Source of the DNA: an uncultured Prevotellaceae bacterium
GTDB taxonomy: Bacteria; Bacteroidota; Bacteroidia; Bacteroidales; Bacteroidaceae
DNA: 37,046 nt
Assembly (NCBI GenBank): GCA_902790625.1
Contig: CADASP010000034.1
Coordinates: forward strand, 1-37,046
Direction: 5' to 3'
A model generated the notes under the pieces. The model saw only the letters and a program-made list of their open reading frames with translations, did no database searches and was not told where the DNA came from. The position numbers and the translations under genes are program-made. Positions 25,371 through 32,943 of this stretch are shown piece by piece; the first letter of the stretch is position 1; every line of letters begins with the position of its first letter.

Positions 25371-25961
25371 TTACTCTGCTACTAATTCAAGGTTGTCTAA
25401 TCTGTTGTTTCGTTTGTTGCCGTCGATATGGCTGACTCTGAAGCCTTCGGGGATATCGCCCTTAAAGGCTTCCCAGACGAGTTCGCACACGCGACATTCG
25501 GTGCCGTAGACAACGGTATACACTTCGCCGTCGGCCTTCAAGTATTGGTCGCCCTCGACGGGCTCTTCCTGCGGGGGCCTGCGCTCCTTGGGGGCTGCCT
25601 TGTAATGGTGCAGATGGGTGTTGTCGAAACGCTCGTCGGGCTCCAGGGTGCCGTCGTATAAAACGGCGTTCTGGGCGGGCAGAGGGGTTATGTGAGGATA
25701 GAGCCGCTCCAGAAAGCGGTGGACTTCGACTATGCGCTCAATACCTATCCAAGAGTCCTTCAGCTTAAGTTCGGTGAAGGTATAGTCATGTTGCACATAC
25801 ACTTTCTTGACCGACATAATGTCGTGGGTGAGGAGCGACTTCAGCTCGCTGAAACGCTCTTCGCGAGGGCGTTCCAGATAGTTGGGGTCGTAGATGTCGA
25901 TTATCAATACGTGGCAGGTCTTTGTTTTGCAAAAGACCCAAAAATGGTTGCTGCTTCTCAT
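25371..25961 (-). CDS. Protein with C-terminal HNH-like motif
   Basis: This is a 196-residue protein. Its last 50 residues resemble an HNH_3 nuclease domain: LVWEAFKGDIPEGFRVSHID then GNKRNNRLDNLELV (H178, D180, N182, N186). The first catalytic histidine normally seen before the EAF segment is replaced (TVVYGTECRVCEL), so nuclease activity is uncertain. The N-terminal 140 residues are unfamiliar. It may bind DNA or be an inactivated homing-type domain. It is cotranscribed with the coiled-coil gene. Confidence 0.7.
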   Translation of the reverse strand: MRSSNHFWVFCKTKTCHVLIIDIYDPNYLERPREERFSELKSLLTHDIMSVKKVYVQHDYTFTELKLKDSWIGIERIVEVHRFLERLYPHITPLPAQNAVLYDGTLEPDERFDNTHLHHYKAAPKERRPPQEEPVEGDQYLKADGEVYTVVYGTECRVCELVWEAFKGDIPEGFRVSHIDGNKRNNRLDNLELVAE

Positions 25962-26018
25962 AATGCAAAAGTTTTTTTAATGTTAAACAATTAGGTGTTG
26001 AAACTCTCGCTTGTTTTA

Positions 26019-26052
26019 AGTCAGTAGCCTAATGGCTGTTAGGCTACTGACT
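26019..26052. terminator. Perfect 14-bp hairpin upstream of the HNH-like gene
   Basis: AGTCAGTAGCCTAA (26019-26032) and TTAGGCTACTGACT (26039-26052) are perfect complements around a 6-base loop. There is no long T-run on the minus strand, where it ends CTTAAAACAAG; on the plus strand it is followed by CGCATTGTTTTCC. It could end the AAA+ gene transcript from the right or act in the leader of the HNH-like gene. Confidence 0.45.
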
Positions 26053-26282
26053 CGCATTGTTTTCCCACCGTGGCCGCTTACGAGGGGGCGGCTCGGTTGG
26101 GGCAGTTCGCGACTGTCTCTTAATGCAGGTGAGAGGTGAGTGGTGAGGGAATGCTGTATAATGCCATGTTGTTGTTGATTTAAGATGTTTCAGGTTGCAA
26201 AGATATGAAAAATAGTCGAAATCGGCATGCCAATTATATGTATGAGTCTACTCCGAAAACCATTATTGTCGCGAAAGTCGGC

Positions 26283-26397
26283 GCAGCAGCTCCCCTCCCC
26301 TCAAGGGGAGGGGCCAGGAGTGGGGGCTGTATATCATTCACTCGCAGGATGTTAGAGACCCCACCCCTACCCCTCCCCTTGAGGGGAGGGGAACGGC
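26283..26397 (+). repeat. Mobile-looking GC-rich repeat with 4-bp flanking duplication
   Basis: A hairpin CCCCTCCCC-TCAA-GGGGAGGGG and a second one, CCCCTCCCC-TTGA-GGGGAGGGG, enclose a roughly 60-bp spacer. The flanks read GAAAGTCGGC on the left and ACGGCTGCGC on the right, with CGGC at both junctions (26279-26282 and 26394-26397). The reverse complement of 29091-29154 has the same flanks joined directly (GAAAGACGGCTGCGC), so this copy appears inserted into a site that is empty there. The surrounding 25962-26518 gap contains no gene. Confidence 0.7.
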
Positions 26398-26432
26398 TGC
26401 GCATTGTTTTTGGGTTGTTTTTTAGACTATTG

Positions 26433-26497
26433 TCCCCTTCACTCCCTTTCACTCCCCTTCACTCCCTTTCACTCCCTCTTTCACTCCCTTTCACTCC
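26433..26497. repeat. CTTTCACTCC microsatellite beside the AAA+ gene end
   Basis: Six to seven imperfect units of CCTTTCACTCC / CCCTTCACTCC occur in a row, ending 22 bases before the AAA+ gene stop. On the minus strand it is a purine-rich GGGAGTGAAA repeat in the 3' untranslated region. Confidence 0.8.
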
Positions 26498-26518
26498 AGA
26501 GATGAGGAACTTGAATCA

Positions 26519-28285
26519 CTACGACAGCGACGGTTTGACAAACCCGATGCTCCTGCGGTCTTTGCCACCCAGGAGTTCGGCTTGGCAGTAGGCTTCGATC
26601 TCATCTACCGAGGCGAATTTGCCCGAGAGGATATAGTCGACGGTGCGCTTGCGGGCTACGTTCTCAATCTGACCGCCAGTGAAGTCGAAGTGGGAGGCCA
26701 GCTGATGGGCATCGTCGGCACTGAGGTCTTTCAGCATGGAGCGCCAGATCTTGGCCTTCACGTCGACATCGGGCTTGTGGAACTCCACCTTGTAGAGGAA
26801 GCGGCGCTCGAAGGCACGGTCGAGGTTGCTCGTCAGGTTGGTGGTGGCGATGAGGATGCCCTCGAGGTCTTCCAGTTCCTGCAGGATGATGTTCTGCATG
26901 GCGTTGTCCATCTTGTCGACGGAGTGCTCCACGTTGGTCGTGCGCTTGTTGATGACGGCGTCGGCCTCGTTGAAGAAGAGGATGGGCATCACCTCGCTAT
27001 GTCGGCACAGTCGGCGATAGCGCTGAAACACCTCCTTGATGTTCTTCTCGCTCTCGCCCACCCACTTGTCGCGCAGTCCGGCGATGTCGACCTGCATCAG
27101 GTCGCGCCCCGTCTGCCGGGCTATCTGCAGCACCGTCTCGGTCTTGCCCGTGCCGGGAGCGCCATAGAACAGGCATGCGAAGCCCTTGCGCATGCCCTGC
27201 TCTTCAAGTCGCTGCTGGATGGAGGGCAGGTTGTCGGTGCTGAGCAGACGGGTGAGCCGTGCTATCTGCTCCTGCTCGGTGGTGTTGAAGAACAGCAGCT
27301 TCTCCTTGATGCTGTGGTGGCTCCTCAGCAGGCGGTCGCTGGGCCTCATCCTCTTGCATTTGGAGTGGCTGGGGGTATAGGCCGAGAGCAGCTCGGTCTT
27401 GGCTTTGCGTGTGAGCATATACTGCTCGGTGTCGGCCTGGCCGTCGTTGCACTTATGCTCGATATATCCGCCCTCGATGAGGAGGTGGGTGCCGTTGCGC
27501 AAGTCCTCGCGCATAAAGTCGCATTCGTACTCATCGGGATAAAGGCCGTCGATGGTCTGGAACGTGAGGCCCTCGCCATCGGAACCCTCCCACTGGGCAT
27601 AGTCGACAACAATCATCAGCAGGAGCGACTGCACATGGATGTCGTCGAACCTCAGGACTTCTTGGCACAGCGGGAGATGGGGATTGGCTTGGGCCAGCTG
27701 CACCATCCACTCCTCGTCGTCGGCGAATTCTGTGTTGCGGTCGTTCATGCTCTTGTTGATATGTTTCTCGAGCTTGTCTACGAACTGCTGCTCGGTGAGT
27801 CCGTCGATCTTCTCGGGGACGAAGGGCTTGTTGTGGCGAAGCGCCGTGACCACGCCGTGTGCCAGCGTGATGCCTTCGGAGTAGCCGGTGATATCGTGCA
27901 CACACTTGCGAAAGGCCCAGCGCTGGGCTATCAGCTCCTCGATCTCCTCGGAATACACCATCACCGACAGGCGCGAGCATCCGAGATAGTTGCCCATGCT
28001 CTTCCACGACATCGGTTCGCCGGCCTCGATGAGCATGGCGAGGGCAACAATCTGAATGTCGGTCAGCCCCAGCATCTCGCGCAGGTATGCCAGGGGATTC
28101 TTCACCGACTCCCAGAATTCGGCTGACAGTCGGGAGTCTTGCGCCTTGCTGAGGATTCTGTCAAGGGCTGTGATGATGGTCCAGGTGTCGGACTCCTTCG
28201 TGTCTGCAACCTTCTTGTCGGGCAGGTCGCCAAAGTCTCCCAGTCCCGGCTCAAATTTGCGTAGTGTTCTTTTTCTTATTGTCAT
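26519..28285 (-). CDS. AAA+ ATPase with Asn in Walker B (paralogue 1)
   Basis: This 588-residue protein has a helical N-terminal half (about 30-340) of unknown function and a C-terminal AAA+ domain. Walker A is GAPGTGKT (375-382), followed by the pore-like segment DKWVGESEKNI. Walker B reads PILFFNEADAVI with Asn439 where Asp is usual and Glu440 kept. Sensor-1 is ATTNL, arginine fingers are AFERRF, and DFTGGQIENVARK is the sensor-2/lid region. The start at 28285 (MTIRKRTLRK) follows the -7 box at 28314-28321; the frame extends further upstream but across that box. It is GC-rich like the host genes. The protein may be an unfoldase or remodeller; the partner is unknown. Confidence 0.9.
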   Translation of the reverse strand: MTIRKRTLRKFEPGLGDFGDLPDKKVADTKESDTWTIITALDRILSKAQDSRLSAEFWESVKNPLAYLREMLGLTDIQIVALAMLIEAGEPMSWKSMGNYLGCSRLSVMVYSEEIEELIAQRWAFRKCVHDITGYSEGITLAHGVVTALRHNKPFVPEKIDGLTEQQFVDKLEKHINKSMNDRNTEFADDEEWMVQLAQANPHLPLCQEVLRFDDIHVQSLLLMIVVDYAQWEGSDGEGLTFQTIDGLYPDEYECDFMREDLRNGTHLLIEGGYIEHKCNDGQADTEQYMLTRKAKTELLSAYTPSHSKCKRMRPSDRLLRSHHSIKEKLLFFNTTEQEQIARLTRLLSTDNLPSIQQRLEEQGMRKGFACLFYGAPGTGKTETVLQIARQTGRDLMQVDIAGLRDKWVGESEKNIKEVFQRYRRLCRHSEVMPILFFNEADAVINKRTTNVEHSVDKMDNAMQNIILQELEDLEGILIATTNLTSNLDRAFERRFLYKVEFHKPDVDVKAKIWRSMLKDLSADDAHQLASHFDFTGGQIENVARKRTVDYILSGKFASVDEIEAYCQAELLGGKDRRSIGFVKPSLS

Positions 28286-28313
28286 ATCACGATGTCTTTC
28301 TGTTTTTGCGATG

Positions 28314-28321
28314 CAAAGGTA
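28314..28321 (-). promoter_or_regulatory. -7 box for AAA+ paralogue 1
   Basis: The minus strand reads TACCTTTG, 28 bases before the ATG at 28285. The longer in-frame start at 28357 would lie upstream of the transcript. Confidence 0.6.
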
Positions 28322-28380
28322 ATAATTATTTTTCAGATTCCCCCTACATTTATACATATAGTAATGGTTAAAAATAAGTT

Positions 28381-28457
28381 CAACCTGCTACGGTTGAAAA
28401 TTGGTGGCGTTGTTTGAAAACTTCAGACGGCTTCACCGTCTTTTCAACCGTAGGTTG
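28381..28457. repeat. Nested inverted repeat with CAACC...GGTTG ends
   Basis: CAACCTGCTACGGTTGAAAA (28381-28400) is nearly complementary to TTTTCAACCGTAGGTTG (28441-28457). Inside sits GACGG-CTTCA-CCGTC (28426-28440), followed by TTTTCAACCG. The inner hairpin plus TTTTCAACCG recurs in variant form at 28780-28803. Confidence 0.6.
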
Positions 28458-28537
28458 AATAAGTTCTTGCTTGCAAGCGAAAGGCGAGGGTAGGGTCACC
28501 AGTGGGAATCCTAAGGTCGAGCGGGGATGATTATGTT

Positions 28538-28690
28538 GTATTCCGTCGCCCCTCCGGGGCTTTTGTTCCCTTTGCTTTCACGGGGGCGATGCCCCTGCCT
28601 GTATTCCGTCGCCCCTCCGGGGCTTTTGTTCCCTTTGCTTTCACGGGGGCGATGCCCCTGCCTGTATTCCGTCGCCCCTCCGGGGCTTTC
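28538..28690. repeat. 63-bp tandem repeat, 2.4 copies
   Basis: Units start GTATTCCGTCGCCCCTCCGG at 28538, 28601 and 28664; the third is cut after GGGGCTTT. The first two copies look identical. Each unit contains two palindromes, GCCCCTCCGGGGC and CGGGGGCGATGCCCCTG. Because 63 is divisible by three, open frames run through it on both strands, but they have no start signals or family likeness. Confidence 0.9.
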
Positions 28691-28779
28691 TGCTGCGACT
28701 CCGTGGAGCATACAAATTGCATTTAGTAATGATTATTTGGTTCTTTAAGATTAATGATTATCTGCAAGTGCCCGCAACT

Positions 28780-28803
28780 GACGCTTTCAGCGTCTTTTCA
28801 ACC
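28780..28803 (+). repeat. Small hairpin GACGCTTTCAGCGTC plus TTTTCAACCG
   Basis: A perfect 6-bp stem with a TTC loop is followed by TTTTCAACCGC, matching the arrangement at 28426-28450 with a compensated stem change (GACGG/CCGTC versus GACGC/GCGTC). It could work as a weak terminator on the plus strand. The 28286-29344 gap contains this and other repeats but no gene. Confidence 0.55.
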
Positions 28804-28846
28804 GCAACAGCTCGAATTCATTTTTTCTTTAGAGGAAAGACACGAA

Positions 28847-29075
28847 TTATTTACTGAATCAGCAAACGATTCGCTAAAAAGGTGATGCCATGCCGTTGAG
28901 CATTGTTGATGACGAGCGAAATGGGGTGGATTCTGGAGAGGCGGCGCACGCCAAACAGGGAGGGGGAGGCACCGCAAAGGGAAAAGGGGCATGCTTTTCA
29001 GGTTGGCAGCGGGCGGGGACATGATTGGCAGCGGCCGCTGCCAATGATGGCAGCGAACGCCGCCAATGATGGCAG
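28847..29075 (-). repeat. Interspersed ~245-bp repeat, copy B
   Basis: The reverse complement of this stretch aligns along its length with 32965-33192. It includes the palindrome TTGGCAGCGGCCGCTGCCAA (here 29024-29043), the CCCCGCCCGCTGCCAACCT segment, the CATTTCGCTCGTC segment and the end GTAAATAATTCGT. It is inverted relative to copy C; the interval between them holds mainly gene fragments. Confidence 0.85.
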
Positions 29076-29090
29076 CACTTCTCCACTAAA

Positions 29091-29154
29091 CAACAGCCCA
29101 AAAACAATGCGCAGCCGTCTTTCGCGCCAATATTGGTTTTCGGAGTGGACTCAT
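29091..29154 (-). repeat. Empty-site counterpart of the 26283-26397 insertion
   Basis: Read on the minus strand this gives ATGAGTCCACTCCGAAAACC, then AATATTGGCGCGAAAGACGG and CTGCGCATTGTTTTTGGGCT. It matches the two flanks of the 26283-26397 element with only scattered mismatches and no insert. It lies directly beside interspersed copy B. Confidence 0.7.
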
Positions 29155-29344
29155 TTATTTAATGCGTGGAAAAAGCAACAAGAACGGGTGGAAGCCCTGT
29201 ATGTGGCATAAGGCGTGGCAATGGCCATCCACAGGCGGGAAATAGCTATGTCAAGTGAGCCGAAATGTTTTTTTGATAAAAATTTGGTTGTTTTTTGAAA
29301 ATGTGTATTTTCGCACGCTTTTTAGGCGAGGGCTTATAGCCTAG

Positions 29345-30259
29345 TCGTCGCAGGTCATCACCGAGAGCTTCGAGGACTACGAGCTGTGGTCTACAGGCGG
29401 CGTGATGAGCGGAGCACCCGAGGGCCAGATGGGCGTGTGGAAGATGTATGATGCCGACAACAAGCCTACCTACACCTGGGAGTATTTCGACATAATCTCG
29501 CCCACCGCCGGCAAGCCACAGGCCTACCAGGTGTTCGATGGGGAAATATTCACAGGCACCGACCACTACTATTTCTACAATCTCGCTGCCGTCACCGGCA
29601 GCCAGTATCTGGTGTCGATGGACCCCGCCGACGGCAACTACATCCCGCAGCCCGACGACTACCTCATCTCGCCCCTCGTGCCCGGAGGCTCCGTCGTGGA
29701 GTTCTACTATGGCTCCCTCCTTGGCAAGCAGCAGGGACTGGAGGTGCTCTACTCGGAGACGGGAACCAACATCAGCGACTTCAAGCTGCTGCAGCCCCTC
29801 AACGATGCCGTCGACACAGAGTGGAACCTGGCCTATGTCACGCTGCCCGCCACAGCCCGCCATTTCGCCATCCACCACAACAAGGCATCGCACCTGGGAT
29901 ACGGTCTGAAGATTGACGACATCACCTACAACAGCCTCACCGCCGTCGACCACTTCCGCATCTATGTCGATGGCAGGTTGGTGGGCACGTCGCAAACAGC
30001 GTCGTACAGCATCAACGAGGCCCTGGAGGCTGGCAAGCACAGGATAGCTGTCACCGCAGTCTTCGCCGACGGCACAGAGACCATCCCCGCCTACGCCTCG
30101 CTGACCTATCTGCCGACGGCCATCGACGATGTACTGCAGAGCGGACAGCCCTTCGATGTCTTCACCGTCGACGGCAAGCTGCTCCGCAGCAACACACGCT
30201 CCATCGACGGATTGCATGGTGTCTACGTCATCGGCGGCAAGAGTGTCATACTGAAGTAA
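29345..30259 (+). pseudogene. 5'-truncated cleaved-adhesin / choice-of-anchor surface protein
   Basis: An open frame of about 304 codons after a stop at 29342-29344 begins QVITESFEDYELWSTGG, the usual opening of a cleaved-adhesin (choice-of-anchor J) domain, and continues through DDYLISPLV and HLGYGLKIDDI. A fibronectin-like segment follows, and a short C-terminal sorting-like tail ends GVYVIGGKSVILK. No signal peptide or proper start precedes it; the first usable start (GTG, 29402) is inside the domain. It therefore looks like the 3' remnant of a larger secreted protein. Confidence 0.75.
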
Positions 30260-30297
30260 TCGCTTGTGGGGTGCGGGCAGCACCACCACACACTTCG

Positions 30298-30408
30298 CTT
30301 TTTTTTCGTACCTTTGGCTTCGCCGAAGGTACTTCCGCTCGGAAAAGCAAGAAGAAAAACCTTTTTTTCCTTTGCTTTTCGCTCGCTTTTTCGTACCTTT
30401 GCGCGCCG
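30298..30408 (+). repeat. Paired promoter-like repeat elements
   Basis: Two -7 boxes TACCTTTG occur, at 30309-30316 and 30394-30401, each preceded by TTCG-rich text. The first lies in the near-perfect palindrome GTACCTTTGGC-TTC-GCCGAAGGTAC. The layout copies that of 6183-6437, where a palindrome-bearing element is followed by an A-rich one with TTTCGCTCGCTT. The second box is placed to transcribe the ZIP remnant and then the acyltransferase gene. Otherwise 30260-30434 is empty. Confidence 0.6.
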
Positions 30409-30434
30409 AAAACGGCTGTGATTGAATAGGCTTT

Positions 30435-30599
30435 ATGATGACATTGACGCTGGTTGTGGGTCTTCTGATTCCCCTGTTAGGCACGGTGCTGGGTTCTGCT
30501 TTCGTCTTCCTGATGAAAGACGCGATGTCTGTGCGCCTTCAGAAGTCGTTGCTGGGCTTTGCCTCGGGTGTGATGGTGCTCGACGTGGTGATGGGGTAG
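30435..30599 (+). pseudogene. Truncated ZIP-family metal transporter (N terminus only)
   Basis: A 54-codon frame starts MMTLTLVVGLLIPLLGTVLG and contains LQKSLLGFASGVMV, which matches the first helix and second-helix start of ZIP/ZupT-type zinc transporters. Intact members run to about 260 residues. Here the sequence departs after VMV and stops at 30597-30599. A -7 box lies 33 bases upstream (30394-30401), so the short frame may still be transcribed. Confidence 0.7.
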
Positions 30600-30636
30600 C
30601 GCGGGTTTTGATTATCTTCAAAAAAACTAAACTGAT

Positions 30637-31719
30637 ATGAAAGAGAGAATCGCATTTGTAGACTACATCCGTGTGGTAGCCTGCCTGCTGGTGATGGTGG
30701 TTCACTCCAGCGAGGCGTTTTATAACATTGGAGAGATATCCCAAGTGGTGAATGAGGACAACCGCCTCTGGGTGTCTATCTATGATGGGTTCTTCGGGCG
30801 CATCTCCGTGCCGCTGTTTATGATTGTCTCGGCCTTCCTGCTGGTGCCAATGAAACCGGGCATGACGATGGGCCAGTTCTATCATCGTCGTTTCCTGCGC
30901 ATCCTGCCGCCCTTTGTCTGCTTCCTGGTGCTCTATGCCCTGTTGCCGGCCACGTGGGGCGGCTCGTCGTGGGATGAGGCCATCGAGGGCCTGAAGATGG
31001 TGCCCTTCAACTTCCCGCAGTGGGGCGGTCATCTGTGGTTCATGTACCCGCTCATCAGCATCTACCTCATCATTCCCGTGGTGTCGCCTTGGCTCGCCAA
31101 AGCCAGTGCGAAGGAGGAGCTGACGTTCCTCGGCATCTTTGCCTTCTCCACGCTGACGCCTTGGCTGCATCGCTTTGTGTCGGCCGAGCTATGGGGTGAA
31201 TGTTTCTGGAATCAGTTCTCGGCGTTGTGGTACTGCTCTGGCTACTTAGGCTATCTCGTGTTGGCACACTTCATTCGTGTACACCTGAAGTGGGGCCAGC
31301 GGAAGCGGCTGACTGTAGGCGCGGCCTGCCTCATCATTGGCGGGGTGTTCACTGCCTGGAGCTTCTGGTGGAAGGCGGTGCCTGGCGTGCAGATGGCGAC
31401 GCCGATGGTTGAGTGGTCGTGGGAGTTCTGCACACCCAATGTGCTGCTGGCCACTTTCGGCGCTTTCCTGATGTTCAGCTGCATCCAGAAGGCTCCCCGA
31501 TGGATCAACGGGCTGGCCAAGCTCACCTTCGGCATGTATCTGATGCACATCTTCTTCCTCACGTTTATTTCAGGTTGGCTCATCGGTGGCGATGCGGCTC
31601 ATCCCCTGCTGCCCGTATGGATAGCCATTCCCGCCATCGCCCTGCTCACGTTCGTGTGTTGTGCTGTCGCCACGAAAATCCTCTCGCTGATTCCGGGCAG
31701 CAAATACGTGATAGGCTGA
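30637..31719 (+). CDS. Acyltransferase 3 family membrane protein
   Basis: This 360-residue integral membrane protein has about ten helices. The N terminus FVDYIRVVACLLVMVVHSSE carries the family R-x10-H motif (R12, H23). Such enzymes move acyl groups, often acetyl, onto cell-surface sugars or lipids. The acceptor cannot be told from sequence. It starts 37 bases after the ZIP remnant and probably uses the promoter at 30394-30401. No glycan synthesis cluster surrounds it. Confidence 0.9.
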   Translation: MKERIAFVDYIRVVACLLVMVVHSSEAFYNIGEISQVVNEDNRLWVSIYDGFFGRISVPLFMIVSAFLLVPMKPGMTMGQFYHRRFLRILPPFVCFLVLYALLPATWGGSSWDEAIEGLKMVPFNFPQWGGHLWFMYPLISIYLIIPVVSPWLAKASAKEELTFLGIFAFSTLTPWLHRFVSAELWGECFWNQFSALWYCSGYLGYLVLAHFIRVHLKWGQRKRLTVGAACLIIGGVFTAWSFWWKAVPGVQMATPMVEWSWEFCTPNVLLATFGAFLMFSCIQKAPRWINGLAKLTFGMYLMHIFFLTFISGWLIGGDAAHPLLPVWIAIPAIALLTFVCCAVATKILSLIPGSKYVIG

Positions 31720-31731
31720 AGCAGGAATTTT

Positions 31732-31815
31732 ATGAAGGAAAACATACAATGGGGGCTTGCTGCCCTCTTCATCATCATCTGCGGCAACATCGCCCTGACC
31801 AGTGCGGCATCGTGA
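31732..31815 (+). pseudogene. Signal-sequence remnant of an exported protein
   Basis: A 27-codon frame, MKENIQWGLAALFIIICGNI followed by ALTSAAS, looks like the leader of a Prevotella lipoprotein or exported protein. It ends at a TGA overlapping, out of frame, the DUF1349-like fragment that follows. It could instead be a short leader peptide; decay by deletion is the simpler reading. Confidence 0.5.
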
Positions 31816-32387
31816 TGTATCTCAATAGCGACAACTGGCTGAAGGGCTCGGTGGAATACGAGAACGATGAGTTCCAGCATCTAAGCAGTGTGGTGACGAA
31901 CAACGGCTATTCCGATTGGGCCACAACGGCTATCCCTGCCGATGTGAAGACGATGTGGCACCGATTCTCCCGCCGTGAGGATGACTACTGCATCGAGTGC
32001 TCTGTTGATGGCCAGACGTTCAGTCAGATGCGCGTCTGTCACATGTATGCCGGAGCCAATGAGATCAGCTTTGGCATCTATGCATGTTCGCCAGAAGAGG
32101 CCTCATTCACAGCTGTTTTCTCGGATATGAAGATTACCGAGTGCGCATGGAAAGCCCATGACGGCCAGCAGCCATTCGAGAAGATGAAGCGACTCGATGC
32201 CGTCATTGACCGCATCAACAAGGTCAATGGAACCGAGACCATTGTGCTGGGCAGTCAGCAATACACGCAAAAGGACGGCAAGGGGAAGGCCAACGTCTTC
32301 GCCAATGCCATCAAGCACGATTTCAAGAGCAAGAATCCGACATACTTTACCTCCACATATTCTCTACTCCTATACTCCTCGAAGAAG
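31797..32387 (+). pseudogene. Fused fragments of a DUF1349 protein and UmuC C terminus
   Basis: A continuous frame joins two unrelated pieces. Positions 31797-32174 encode a DUF1349-like beta-sandwich part (MYLNSDNWLKGSVEYENDEF; YSDWATTAIP; SFGIYACSPEEASF; WKAHDGQQP). Positions 32175-32342 encode text I recognise as the end of Bacteroidetes UmuC/DNA polymerase V (MKRLDAVIDRINKVNGTETI; VLGSQQYTQKDGKGKANVFA; SKNPT) lacking the usual terminal TRWSD segment. The frame then runs on without a stop into the acetyltransferase. A 364-residue fusion from the ATG at 31815 could in principle be made, but separate gene remnants are more likely. Confidence 0.6.
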
Positions 32388-32909
32388 ATGGAAACAGAAA
32401 GATTATTATTGCGGCCTTGGCAGGATGGCGATGCCGAGATGCTGTTTAAATACGCCAGCGACCCCGATGTTGGGCCTCGTGCCGGATGGCCACCACATAA
32501 GTCTGTGGAGGAAAGCCTGGGCATTATTCAGACCGTCTTTCGCTCAGAAGGAATGTGGGCGGTGATTTGGAAAGAGTCTGGCGAAGCCATTGGCTGTGTA
32601 GGGTTCCTGCCAGCATCATCATCTAATCTGAAGATTGCTGAAGATCATGCAGAGGTGGGCTATTGGATAGCCCGCCCGTATTGGGGCAAAGGCATCTGCA
32701 CGGAAGCACTGCAAATGGTCATCGACTATTGTTTCAGCGAAAAGGGCTTCACTGTGCTCTGGGGCGACTACTTCCCTTCAAACCCTGCATCTGGCAGAGT
32801 GATGGAGAAATGCGGGTTCTTGGATACTGGAGAGGAAACACTTTGCCCCAATCTGGAAGTAGGCGCAGACCGACTTGTAAAAGTAATGAAATTAGAGAAG
32901 ACAAGATGA
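32388..32909 (+). CDS. GNAT-family N-acetyltransferase (RimJ/RimL type)
   Basis: This 173-residue enzyme transfers acetyl from acetyl-CoA. METERLLLRPWQDGDAEMLF is the usual RimJ/RimL opening, EVGYWIARPYWGKGICTEAL holds the CoA-binding loop (normally Q/RxxGxG/A; here YWGKGI) and NPASGRVMEKCGF is the conserved motif B region. The start at 32388 was chosen because the homology begins there; an AAGAAG precedes it. The reading frame is open upstream through unrelated fragments. The substrate may be a small molecule or a protein N terminus. Confidence 0.88.
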   Translation: METERLLLRPWQDGDAEMLFKYASDPDVGPRAGWPPHKSVEESLGIIQTVFRSEGMWAVIWKESGEAIGCVGFLPASSSNLKIAEDHAEVGYWIARPYWGKGICTEALQMVIDYCFSEKGFTVLWGDYFPSNPASGRVMEKCGFLDTGEETLCPNLEVGADRLVKVMKLEKTR

Positions 32910-32943
32910 AATAAATACTTTTCTATATTCATCTATAAATTTC

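Noticed and set aside
26582..28126. Plus-strand open frame of 514 codons opposite AAA+ paralogue 1
   Set aside because: It lies wholly within a gene with complete AAA+ motifs, has composition-driven openness and no recognisable domain.
28541..28748. Possible repeat-protein frames through the 63-bp tandem array
   Set aside because: Open frames exist on both strands only because the unit is 63 bases long without stops. No start signal or conserved neighbour supports translation.
26000..29200. CRISPR array suspected from clustered repeats
   Set aside because: The repeats are tandem (63 bp) or mobile palindromes without regularly sized unique spacers, and no cas genes are present.
29246..30484. 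Minus-strand open frame of 412 codons over the adhesin remnant
   Set aside because: The plus strand has clear choice-of-anchor/adhesin sequence. The minus frame starts within promoter-like repeats and has no family likeness.
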